NCBI GenBank assembly: GCA_027067235.1
Contig: JALXFQ010000152.1
Coordinates: 1 to 6,688, forward strand
Length of the DNA: 6,688 nucleotides
Source of the DNA: Gammaproteobacteria bacterium
GTDB lineage: Bacteria > Pseudomonadota > Gammaproteobacteria > QOAV01
Reading direction: 5' to 3'
Below the pieces are notes generated by a model. The model did not search any database, had not been told where the DNA came from, and worked only from the letters and a program-made list of their open reading frames with translations. Shown piece after piece: positions 1-6,162 of this stretch. Within the stretch, counting starts at the first letter, position 1. Each line of letters starts with the position of its first letter. The position numbers and the translations under genes are program-made.

Positions 1-337
1 GCAGATCCCAGGCGTAGCGTATGGCGTCATGCTTGAAATAGTCACCGAAGCTGAAATTGCCCAGCATCTCAAAAAATGTATGGTGACGCGCGGTATAGCC
101 GACGTTTTCCAGATCGTTGTGCTTGCCGCCGGCGCGCACACAGCGCTGTACGCTGGTGGCGCGGGTGTAGGGGCGCTGCTCCCGGCCCAGAAACACGTCC
201 TTGAACTGCACCATGCCGGCATTGGTAAACAGCAATGTCGGATCATTCCCGGGCACCAGCGAACTGGACGCGACGATTTCGTGACCGTGACGCTGGAAAT
301 ACGCCAGAAAACGGTTTCTTATTTCAGCACTTTTCAT
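1..337 (-). CDS. alaS: Alanyl-tRNA synthetase, N-terminal part (runs off the left edge)
   Basis: Charges tRNA-Ala with alanine in the cytoplasm. Only the first 112 residues are inside the window, which is the start of the class II catalytic domain. Visible family signatures are ASSSLVPGNDPTLLFTNAGM (23-42), QFKDVFLG (44-51), RCVRAGGKHNDLENVG (65-80, motif 2 region) and HHTFFEMLGNFSFGDYFK (85-102), all nearly identical to the E. coli enzyme. The start ATG (337-335) overlaps the recX stop as ATGA. It begins MKSAEIRNRF, which aligns with the E. coli MSKSTAEIRQAF start, supporting this codon. No good Shine-Dalgarno sequence precedes it, so translation is probably coupled to recX. The editing and C-Ala domains lie outside the window. 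The identification is secure. Confidence 0.97.
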   Translation of the reverse strand, partial: MKSAEIRNRFLAYFQRHGHEIVASSSLVPGNDPTLLFTNAGMVQFKDVFLGREQRPYTRATSVQRCVRAGGKHNDLENVGYTARHHTFFEMLGNFSFGDYFKHDAIRYAWDL

Positions 338-789
338 TCGATTGTATGGTCGCTCATCGCCTGCTCTATCTGTTCGCGCGAAAATCCGCGGTATTGCAGA
401 AAACGCATCTGTCTGGCCCTGTCCCGGAAGTCTTTCGGTTGTTCAGGGCCGAATTTTTTTTCACGCACTCTGCTCGCCAGCGCTGCCCAGTAGCCAGCCG
501 GCTGCTGCAGCACCGCTGCGGCCACGCGCTCGTCTATATGTTTGTCGCGCAGTTCCATGTGGATATGCTGCGGGCCATAGCCACGGTTTTTCAGGCTGTT
601 AACCCGCGCTTCCGCATATCGCTGATCGGACAACAGCCCGGCCTTCGCGAGATCATCCAGCACCGATTGCGCCAGATCGCTGTCGTGGCCCTTCTGCCGC
701 AGCTTGCGTCCCAGTTCCCAGACGCCATATTCGCGCCGGGCCAGACAACGTATGGCGTCATTGCGCGCCGCCGCCCGAGCATCAGTCAT
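334..789 (-). CDS. recX: RecX, regulator of RecA
   Basis: RecX binds the RecA filament and limits its extension and ATPase, damping recombination and the SOS response. The 151-residue protein is slightly shorter than E. coli RecX (166). It has the expected all-helical repeat build: an N-terminal helical module with CLARREYGVWELGRKLRQKG (15-34), then LSDQRYAEARVNSLKNRGYG (53-72) with the family-typical D-x-R-(Y/F) and (R/K)-x-(R/K)GYGP pattern, and a C-terminal RFLQYRGFS (about 129-137), a common RecX ending. It starts 9 bases after the recA stop without a strong Shine-Dalgarno sequence and ends overlapping alaS by 4 bases. No hairpin separates it from recA, unlike E. coli, where a partial terminator lies between the two genes. 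Its expression therefore probably follows recA closely. Confidence 0.93.
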   Translation of the reverse strand: MTDARAAARNDAIRCLARREYGVWELGRKLRQKGHDSDLAQSVLDDLAKAGLLSDQRYAEARVNSLKNRGYGPQHIHMELRDKHIDERVAAAVLQQPAGYWAALASRVREKKFGPEQPKDFRDRARQMRFLQYRGFSREQIEQAMSDHTIE

Positions 790-798
790 GAAGCGGAA

Positions 799-1836
799 TC
801 AGGCATCCTCCGTGGTCACTTCAGCCCCGGGTTCGTCGTCTGAAGCGCCGATACCCAGTTCATCGCGCAAGCGGCTTTCCAGCTCCTCCGCCACAGCCGG
901 GTTCTCTTTCAGCCAGGCGCGCACATTGTCGCGGCCCTGACCGATGCGCTCGCCATTGTAGCTGTACCAGGCGCCGGATTTTTCCACCAGGCCGTGCTTG
1001 ACGCCCAGATCAATCAGTTCGCCTTCATGGGAAATACCCTCGTTATACAGGATGTCGAATTCGCATTGCTTGAATGGCGGCGCCACCTTGTTCTTGACCA
1101 CTTTCACCCGGGTCTGGTTGCCAACCACTTCATCCCCTTTCTTGATAGCGCCGATGCGGCGTATGTCAAGGCGCACCGAAGCGTAGAATTTCAGCGCGTT
1201 ACCACCGGTGGTGGTTTCCGGATTGCCGAACATGACGCCGATTTTCATGCGTATCTGGTTGATGAATATGACCAGCGTATTGGAACGCTTGATATTGGCC
1301 GTCAGCTTGCGCAGGGCCTGGGACATGAGACGCGCGTGCAGGCCCACGTGATGGTCGCCCATGTCGCCCTCGATTTCGGCTTTCGGCGTCAGCGCCGCCA
1401 CCGAGTCCACCACCACGATATCCACCGCGCCGGAACGCACCAGCATGTCGAGTATTTCCAGCGCCTGATCACCCGTATCCGGCTGCGACACCAGCAGATC
1501 GTCGGTATTCACGCCCAGACGTCGGGCGTATTGCGGGTCGAGAGCGTGCTCAGCGTCGATGAACGCCGCGGTGCCGCCGAGTTTCTGCGCTTCGGCAATC
1601 ACCTGCAGGGTCAACGTGGTCTTGCCGGATGATTCGGGGCCATAAATCTCGATCACGCGGCCGCGCGGCAATCCACCCACGCCCAGTGCCAGATCCAGAT
1701 TCAGCGAGCCGGTGGGAACAACCGCTATATCCTTGTATATGTCTTCATCGCCGAGGCGCATGATAGAGCCTTTGCCAAACTGGCGTTCAATCTGGCCCAG
1801 CGCCGCCGTCAGCGCCTTGTCTTTGTTTGCATCCAT
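799..1836 (-). CDS. recA: RecA recombinase
   Basis: ATP-dependent strand-exchange protein and co-protease for LexA self-cleavage in the SOS response. The protein is full length at 345 residues. It shows the N-terminal polymerisation segment (1-33), Walker A GPESSGKT (66-73), the catalytic Glu96 in DAEH, Walker B VVVDS (141-145), the L1 DNA-binding loop (about 157-165), FINQIRMKIGVMFGNPETTT (191-210) with the allosteric Gln194 and loop L2, and an acidic C-terminal tail (330-345). Positions match E. coli numbering exactly through the core. L1 reads GDHHVGLHARL where E. coli has GDSHMGLAARM, so His162 and His167 are local differences. The start is set by an AGGGGA ribosome binding site 8 bases upstream. 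It heads a recA-recX-alaS cluster. Confidence 0.99.
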   Translation of the reverse strand: MDANKDKALTAALGQIERQFGKGSIMRLGDEDIYKDIAVVPTGSLNLDLALGVGGLPRGRVIEIYGPESSGKTTLTLQVIAEAQKLGGTAAFIDAEHALDPQYARRLGVNTDDLLVSQPDTGDQALEILDMLVRSGAVDIVVVDSVAALTPKAEIEGDMGDHHVGLHARLMSQALRKLTANIKRSNTLVIFINQIRMKIGVMFGNPETTTGGNALKFYASVRLDIRRIGAIKKGDEVVGNQTRVKVVKNKVAPPFKQCEFDILYNEGISHEGELIDLGVKHGLVEKSGAWYSYNGERIGQGRDNVRAWLKENPAVAEELESRLRDELGIGASDDEPGAEVTTEDA

Positions 1837-1844
1837 TACCCAAT

Positions 1845-1850
1845 TCCCCT
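1845..1850 (-). promoter_or_regulatory. Ribosome binding site of recA
   Basis: AGGGGA on the minus strand lies 8 bases before the recA ATG, a good Shine-Dalgarno match with normal spacing. It fixes the recA start and suits a highly translated gene. A 10-base palindrome begins two bases upstream, so the site could be affected by anything binding there. Confidence 0.7.
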
Positions 1851-1851
1851 G

Positions 1852-1883
1852 TGGTTAACCATGGCGCCATAACGCAAGGCGCC
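1852..1883. promoter_or_regulatory. Cluster of palindromes in the recA leader
   Basis: Three short palindromes lie close together upstream of recA: TGGTTAACCA (1852-1861), ATGGCGCCAT (1861-1870, sharing one base with the first), and GGCGCC (1878-1883). The two GGCGCC cores (1863-1868 and 1878-1883) can also pair as a 6-bp all-GC stem with a 9-base loop in the transcript. There is no following T run, so it does not read as an intrinsic terminator. Placement suggests an operator or leader structure for recA, but no known site is matched. On the plus strand CTGT (1849-1852) is followed after 8 bases by ATGG, only a half match to the CTGT-N8-ACAG LexA box. The role is inferred from position only. 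Confidence 0.35.
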
Positions 1884-1898
1884 GGAATTCAACACGGA

Positions 1899-1927
1899 AG
1901 TTTACTCGACTCGCCCGGTCAGCCCAA
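1899..1927 (-). promoter_or_regulatory. Candidate recA promoter
   Basis: On the minus strand TTGGGC (1927-1922) and TAAACT (1904-1899) are separated by 17 bases. The -10 matches TATAAT at 4 of 6 positions and the -35 matches TTGACA at only 3 of 6. Transcription would start near 1892, giving a leader of about 56 bases that includes the palindrome cluster. This is the best pair I could find in the spacer, but it is weak. Read-through from pncC is also possible because no terminator is visible between pncC and recA. Confidence 0.25.
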
Positions 1928-1935
1928 TGGAAAAT

Positions 1936-2451
1936 TCAACAAATCGACGACTCCCCGGTCAGCCCGCGCAGGGCTTCCAGCACGCTCTGCATGCGCACCT
2001 GGCGTCTGTCACCAGCAAACCGGAATCGCTGGATACGCGACTGCCCGGCGCTGTTCATCCAGCCAATATAAACCGTGCCTACCGGCTTTTCCGGACTGCC
2101 GCCCGTGGGCCCGGCAATGCCCGAAACGGCCACCGCCACGGCCTTGCGTCCCACGCTGGCCAGGGCCCCTGCCAGCATTTCCGACACGGTCTGCTCGCTG
2201 ACCGCGCCATGGCGCTGCAGGGTCTGCGCCGACACGCCCAGCATGTCCTGCTTGGCCTGGTTGGAATAAGTAACATGGGCGCGATCGAACCAGGCGCTGC
2301 TGCCGGGCCGTGACGTCGCGAGCTGGGCAATCCAGCCACCGGTGCAGCTTTCGGCGCTGACCAGCACTGTGTTTTCCGCCAGCAGGCGTTGCGACAGTTG
2401 CTCCAGCAGTTGTTCGGTCTCCATGCGAAACGCGGCGTCACTCAGGGCCAT
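1936..2451 (-). CDS. pncC: Nicotinamide-nucleotide amidase (CinA C-terminal family)
   Basis: Hydrolyses nicotinamide mononucleotide to nicotinate mononucleotide and ammonia in the pyridine nucleotide cycle, acting in the cytoplasm. The 171-residue protein is a stand-alone CinA C-terminal domain, like E. coli PncC (formerly YgaD), without the CinA N-terminal domain. Family motifs in order are SAESCTGG (32-39, with the conserved Ser35), TYSNQAK (61-67), HGAVS (81-85), VSGIAGPTGGSPEKPVGTV (109-127) and FAGDRRQVR (145-153). The ATG at 2451 is chosen because AAAGGAGG lies 5 bases before it. It overlaps the upstream rhodanese-like gene by 14 bases. In Gammaproteobacteria pncC usually sits next to recA, as here. 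NMN is a product of NAD-dependent DNA ligase, which may explain the pairing with repair genes. Confidence 0.95.
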   Translation of the reverse strand: MALSDAAFRMETEQLLEQLSQRLLAENTVLVSAESCTGGWIAQLATSRPGSSAWFDRAHVTYSNQAKQDMLGVSAQTLQRHGAVSEQTVSEMLAGALASVGRKAVAVAVSGIAGPTGGSPEKPVGTVYIGWMNSAGQSRIQRFRFAGDRRQVRMQSVLEALRGLTGESSIC

Positions 2452-3016
2452 GGAGGCCTCCTTTCGAGACAGGCAGACCCGCCAGCAGCCAGTCGCTCAT
2501 GCCGCCGCGATACCAGAGCAGTTTTCTGGCCGGGTAGCCCAGCCCCAGCAGAGTGCGTATGTTACGCAAGGCCGCGCCATCGCGGATGCCGTTGTCAAAA
2601 AACAGCAATGTTCGGGCATGACTGAAATCCAGAGTGCGTCCATCCACGCGGCGGACGCCGAAGTGCCGCAGATGGCTTTCGTGCAGCACCGGGTCGGCGC
2701 CGTAGCGCAAACCCGTTTCGTAGAACGGCACGGACACTGCGCCAGCAATTGTGCCGGTCTGGCGGATGATACCGCGTCGCCGCACGTCAATGATCAGCGT
2801 CTTGCCCGATAACTGCAGCCGCTGCAATTCGGCCGCGTCCACGGTACGCACATCGGGGTGCGGAGAAAGCGGCGTGACACAGTGCGGCGGACAGGACCGG
2901 ACAGTGTGCCGGGAAACCGGCGGCAGCACGCCCTGCCCCGGATCAGCCGCTGCTGGCATGGTCCAGGCCTGCCCCGCCAGCATCAGCATCAGGCCTGCCC
3001 ACGACCCCGGTTTCAT
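2438..3016 (-). CDS. Exported rhodanese-like protein lacking the active-site cysteine
   Basis: 192 residues. Residues 1-24 look like a signal peptide (hydrophobic AGLMLMLAGQAW, then PAAA before Asp25), so the mature protein is probably periplasmic. A CxxxC pair follows (Cys42 and Cys46 in SCPPHC). The rhodanese domain spans about 55-188: LIIDVR (74-79), the TGTIAGAVSVPF strand-turn (87-98), TLLFF (136-140), then the loop DNGIRDG (141-147), and WYRGGMSDWLLAGLPV (168-183), a typical rhodanese ending. The loop position that normally carries the catalytic Cys is Asp141, so sulfurtransferase activity of the usual kind is unlikely. The ATG overlaps the rlmB stop by 4 bases and the 3' end overlaps pncC by 14. 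An exported product sits among cytoplasmic RNA and cofactor enzymes. Possible roles are a binding or redox protein using the N-terminal cysteines. Function is unknown. Confidence 0.85.
   Translation of the reverse strand: MKPGSWAGLMLMLAGQAWTMPAAADPGQGVLPPVSRHTVRSCPPHCVTPLSPHPDVRTVDAAELQRLQLSGKTLIIDVRRRGIIRQTGTIAGAVSVPFYETGLRYGADPVLHESHLRHFGVRRVDGRTLDFSHARTLLFFDNGIRDGAALRNIRTLLGLGYPARKLLWYRGGMSDWLLAGLPVSKGGLHGPE
2457..2464 (-). promoter_or_regulatory. Strong internal ribosome binding site of pncC
   Basis: AAAGGAGG on the minus strand lies inside the end of the rhodanese-like gene and 5 bases before the pncC ATG. It is a near-perfect Shine-Dalgarno sequence, so pncC can initiate independently of its upstream neighbour. 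Its GGAGG is part of a 10-base palindrome GGAGGCCTCC (2452-2461). Confidence 0.75.
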
Positions 3017-3792
3017 GTTGTTTCACCCTGCCGCTGGCGCACTGCCTCGTACAGGCAGACGCCCGCCGCCACCGAGACATTCAGGCTCGAGACCCGGCCG
3101 GCCATGGGCAGACTGACCAGCGCGTCGCACAATGTTTCAGTGCGTTTGCGCAGGCCTTTCTGCTCGGCGCCCAGCACCAGCGCCAGCGGGCCACGCAGAT
3201 CGGTCTGGTACAGGGACTGGCCGGCGCGGTCGCTGCTGCCAATCACCCACACGCCCTGTTGCTGCAACTGCTGGATAGCTCGCGCCAGATTGCCGACCCG
3301 ATACACCGGCACCGATTCCGCCGCGCCCGCCGCCACGCGCCTGACCAGCGGCGTAACCGGGCTGGCGTGATCGCGCGGGACAATGACGCCGTCAACCCCG
3401 GCGCCATCGGCCACGCGCAGACAGGCGCCGAGATTATGCGGGTCTTCCACGCCGTCGAGAATGAGTAAAAAAGGCCGGGGCAGCTCGGCCACAGCCGCGG
3501 CCAGATCCTGCTCATTGCGCACCGGCGCGGGCGCGGCTTCGGCTATGATACCCTGGTGGCGCAATTCGCCGCTGAGCCGCTGCAGCCGCCGGCGCTCGGT
3601 CTCGACAACGACCAGACCGAGGTCACGGGCCTGATGAACCAGTTCCGCCACGCGCGAATTGTGGTTGCCGGATTCCACCCAGAGCCTGTAGATATCCTGC
3701 GGCCGCGCCGACAGCAAGGCGGAAACGGCATGGATACCACAGACGGTCTCGGCCTGACGCGTACGGGATTTTCGCTCCGACCCGCGCTTCAT
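3013..3792 (-). CDS. rlmB: 23S rRNA (guanosine-2'-O-)-methyltransferase RlmB
   Basis: Methylates the 2'-OH of G2251 in the P loop of 23S rRNA using S-adenosylmethionine. The 259-residue SpoU/TrmH-family (SPOUT) protein is slightly longer than E. coli RlmB (243). A basic N-terminal leader (1-13) precedes the substrate-binding domain, starting at VCGIHAV (17-23). The knotted catalytic domain carries the three SpoU motifs: ILDGVEDPHNLGACLRVADG (111-130, with Asn120 and Arg126), LVLGAEQKGLR (205-215, with Glu210), and LPMAGRVSSLNVSVAAGVCLYE (228-249, with Asn238). The start ATG overlaps the rnr stop as ATGA. The rnr-rlmB pair is conserved in Gammaproteobacteria, supporting RlmB over the tRNA methyltransferase relatives. 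Confidence 0.95.
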   Translation of the reverse strand: MKRGSERKSRTRQAETVCGIHAVSALLSARPQDIYRLWVESGNHNSRVAELVHQARDLGLVVVETERRRLQRLSGELRHQGIIAEAAPAPVRNEQDLAAAVAELPRPFLLILDGVEDPHNLGACLRVADGAGVDGVIVPRDHASPVTPLVRRVAAGAAESVPVYRVGNLARAIQQLQQQGVWVIGSSDRAGQSLYQTDLRGPLALVLGAEQKGLRKRTETLCDALVSLPMAGRVSSLNVSVAAGVCLYEAVRQRQGETT

Positions 3793-6104
3793 GCCCTGCG
3801 CCGTTTCCGCCCGCGTGATTTTTTTGACTTCGGATGGGTATCAGCCTTTTTCCCGGCTTTGGAGGCGGGTTTCTGCGCAGATTTTGCATGGCGGCGCTTT
3901 TTCTTCGCTTTGGCGGGCTGTCTGAGCCTGTCGTCCATGACGCTTTCATCCAGCGCCAGATCGACTTTGCCATCGTCCAGATTGACCCGCACCACGCGCA
4001 CATTCACCAGGTCGCCGATGCGATAAGTGTGCCGCGTTCTTTCCCCCACCAGACGGTGATGCAGCGGGTCGTGTACGAAATAGTCATTACCCATTTCGGT
4101 CACATGCAACAGGCCTTCCACAAATACTTCGCGCAGTTCCACGAAAGCGCCAAAACTGGCGATATGGGTAATCACGCCCTCGAACAGGTGGGCGGCATGA
4201 CTTGCCAGATAACGCGCCTTGAGCTTGCGGATGACCTCATACACGGCATCATCGGCGCGGCGTTCTGTCATGGAGCAATGCTCGGCGATGGATTGCAGCC
4301 GGTCGCGCTCCGGATAGGGCGTTTTCCCGTTTCTCACCAGCTTTTTCAGTATGCGGTGAACAATCAGGTCGGGATAGCGCCGGATGGGCGAGGTGAAATG
4401 GGTGTAGTCATCGAAATTCAGCGCAAAATGGCCGGCGTTTTCGGTGTCATAGCGGGCCTGCGCCAGACTGCGCAATATCACGGTCTGGATCACATGCGCA
4501 TCCGGCCGGTCTTTCGCCGTCCGGATCAGGCGCATGAAATCCGCCGCTTTCGGTTCTTCGCCGCCGGTCACGGTCAGACCCAGCTCGGCCAGGAAGGCGC
4601 GCAGGTCTTCGATTTTCTCCGGTTTGGGGTCGTCATGAATGCGATAAATGCCCGCCACGCCGGCGTCTTCGATGGTGCGCGCCGCGCACACGTTGGCCGC
4701 CAGCATGCAGTCCTCGATAAGACGGTGTGCCAGCGTTCTTTCCACCGGCACCACCGCTTCCACTTCGCCATCCTCGCCGATGACGATGCGCGTTTCCGGC
4801 AGGTCCAGATCCATGGAACCATGAGCAAAACGGCGCTCGCGCAAAGCCGTCGCCACATCCTGCAGGGCCCGCAACGACTGCATGACCGCTTTCGATTCGC
4901 CTGCAGCGTCGGTTTCGCCGGACAGAATATCCGCCACTTCGGTATAGGTAAAGCGGCGCGCAGAGCGAATCAGCGTATCGCTGAACTCGCTGGACAGTAT
5001 CTCGCCGCTGCCGGATATCTGCATGCTGCAGGTCAGCGCCAGTCGATCCACATCAGGCCGCAGCGAACACAGATCGTTGGACAGCACTTCCGGCAACATG
5101 GGCACCACGCGACCGGGCAGATACACCGAATTGCCGCGCTCCCCGGCGTCCTCGTCCAGCGGACTGCCCTTCTCCAGATAGTGGGAAACATCGGCAATGG
5201 CGACTTTCAGCAGCCAGCCGTCAGCGGTTTTTTCCGCATATACCGCGTCGTCGAAATCCCTGGCGTCCTCACCGTCGATGGTAATCAGCGGCAGAGATGT
5301 CAGATCTTCGCGTCCCGGCGTCAGTTCTATTCTGGTTCCGGCCAGTGTTCTGGCCTGTTTCAGCGCCGCTTTCGACCAGTCCACGGGAATGTCGTTCTTG
5401 CGCAGGGCAATATCGGCGATGACGCGGGGATCATCGGTATTGCCCATGACTTCGACGATCTCGCCACGCATGCCGGCGCGCGCTGTGGGATATTGCGTAA
5501 TGCGCGCCACCACCGTATCCCCGTCTTCCACATCAGCCGGAATACTGTCGAGAAACAGCGGCTGGGAGATGCGCGGATCGTCCGGAATCACCTTGCCACC
5601 GCGATCGTCCGCCTCATAGCGGCCAACGATCTCCGGCGAGCGGCGCTCCAGCACTTCCACCAGACGGCCTTCGGTCTTGCCTTTATCACGGGTGCGGGTA
5701 ATGCGCACTTCGATGCGGTCGCCATGCAGGGCTTCACGCATGGTGCGGCGAGTGAGAAACACGTCTTCGCCGCCTTCGTCAGTCACCAGAAAGCCGAAAC
5801 CGTCACCATGGCCGATGACGCGGCCGGAAACAGTGGCCACTTCGCCCATGGGCGTCAGCTTGCCCTTTTTCCCGAGCTTGAGCTGACCATCACGAATCAT
5901 TGCATTGATGCGTTTGTCGAAGCCGTCGAGATCGCGCTCGCCAGTCACTTCCAGACCCGCGGCGATCTGTTCAAAAGTCTGAGCGCCCTTGTGAGCCAGG
6001 AAGGACAGGATGGTATTGCGGCTCGGAACCGGATGCTGATAGCGTCCGGCCTCTTTTTTCTTTTCAGAATCGGTATTAAAAATTGGAGGTTTCTCCGTTG
6101 ACAT
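3789..6104 (-). CDS. rnr: Ribonuclease R
   Basis: Processive 3'-5' exoribonuclease that degrades structured RNA, including rRNA, defective tRNA and mRNA, and takes part in trans-translation. It has 771 residues (E. coli 813). Domains in order are an N-terminal helix-turn-helix region (about 25-88), two cold-shock RNA-binding domains (about 89-155 and 160-235), the RNB catalytic domain (about 255-585), an S1 domain (about 639-720), and a Lys/Arg-rich tail (728-771). The metal-binding aspartates lie in DGEDARDFDD (277-286): Asp277, 283, 285 and 286, offset by 5 from E. coli. HFALNFDDYTHFTSPIRRYPDL (559-580) is the other RNB signature. The ATG at 6104 gives an N terminus resembling Pseudomonas RNase R (PxPSR, 25-29 here). 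It has no recognisable Shine-Dalgarno sequence. It is the first gene of the rnr-rlmB-rhodanese-pncC cluster. Confidence 0.97.
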   Translation of the reverse strand: MSTEKPPIFNTDSEKKKEAGRYQHPVPSRNTILSFLAHKGAQTFEQIAAGLEVTGERDLDGFDKRINAMIRDGQLKLGKKGKLTPMGEVATVSGRVIGHGDGFGFLVTDEGGEDVFLTRRTMREALHGDRIEVRITRTRDKGKTEGRLVEVLERRSPEIVGRYEADDRGGKVIPDDPRISQPLFLDSIPADVEDGDTVVARITQYPTARAGMRGEIVEVMGNTDDPRVIADIALRKNDIPVDWSKAALKQARTLAGTRIELTPGREDLTSLPLITIDGEDARDFDDAVYAEKTADGWLLKVAIADVSHYLEKGSPLDEDAGERGNSVYLPGRVVPMLPEVLSNDLCSLRPDVDRLALTCSMQISGSGEILSSEFSDTLIRSARRFTYTEVADILSGETDAAGESKAVMQSLRALQDVATALRERRFAHGSMDLDLPETRIVIGEDGEVEAVVPVERTLAHRLIEDCMLAANVCAARTIEDAGVAGIYRIHDDPKPEKIEDLRAFLAELGLTVTGGEEPKAADFMRLIRTAKDRPDAHVIQTVILRSLAQARYDTENAGHFALNFDDYTHFTSPIRRYPDLIVHRILKKLVRNGKTPYPERDRLQSIAEHCSMTERRADDAVYEVIRKLKARYLASHAAHLFEGVITHIASFGAFVELREVFVEGLLHVTEMGNDYFVHDPLHHRLVGERTRHTYRIGDLVNVRVVRVNLDDGKVDLALDESVMDDRLRQPAKAKKKRRHAKSAQKPASKAGKKADTHPKSKKSRGRKRRRA

Positions 6105-6126
6105 GGTTTTTTTCTAACAGTAGAGT
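6098..6126 (+). promoter_or_regulatory. tRNA-Leu promoter
   Basis: TTGACA (6098-6103, perfect -35) and TAGAGT (6121-6126, 4 of 6 for the -10) are separated by 17 bases. A GC-rich stretch, TCGCGC, begins at 6127 where the discriminator would be, a trait of stable-RNA promoters under stringent control. An A+T-rich patch, including TATTAAAAATT (6073-6083), lies upstream where an UP element would be. Transcription should start near 6133, leaving a leader of about 30 bases before the tRNA. The -35 overlaps the complement of the rnr start codon. Confidence 0.65.
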
Positions 6127-6139
6127 TCGCGCTCTTCAA
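6111..6139 (-). promoter_or_regulatory. Candidate rnr promoter, possibly leaderless
   Basis: On the minus strand TTGAAG (6139-6134) and TAGAAA (6116-6111) are separated by 17 bases, each matching consensus at 4 of 6 positions. Only 6 bases lie between the -10 and the rnr ATG, so the predicted start point falls on or next to the A of the ATG. rnr also lacks a Shine-Dalgarno sequence, which fits a leaderless message. The alternative is an unseen promoter further upstream, which would read antisense through the tRNA. Confidence 0.35.
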
Positions 6140-6162
6140 AAACGCTGGTTTCAGATGTTTTT

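Noticed and set aside
29..843. Plus-strand frames of 154 and 202 codons over alaS and recX
   Set aside because: They lie antisense to two confidently identified genes, overlap each other in different frames and show no family motif.
994..1632. A 212-codon open frame antisense to recA
   Set aside because: It is the mirror of conserved RecA coding sequence, with a His/Arg/Gln-rich product and no ribosome binding site I can see. Such recA shadows are a familiar source of misannotated hypothetical proteins.
1849..1864. A LexA box upstream of recA
   Set aside because: Only the CTGT half matches; the second half is ATGG instead of ACAG, and the site would lie next to the ribosome binding site downstream of the likely promoter. 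It is kept only as a weak possibility in the leader description.
1863..1883. GGCGCC-9-GGCGCC hairpin as an intrinsic terminator of the pncC operon
   Set aside because: No T run follows in the direction of transcription, and it sits in the likely recA leader; each arm is itself a palindrome, so the inverted repeat may be incidental.
2452..2461. GGAGGCCTCC as a hairpin hiding the pncC ribosome binding site
   Set aside because: The palindrome has no loop, so the message cannot fold into a stable stem there; at most three pairs around a four-base loop could form.
3834..6101. A 755-codon open frame on the plus strand, antisense to nearly all of rnr
   Set aside because: The opposite frame is rnr with intact domains and catalytic residues. 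The antisense product is rich in His, Gln, Arg and Phe, shows no recognisable domain, and its openness follows from codon bias of the real gene.
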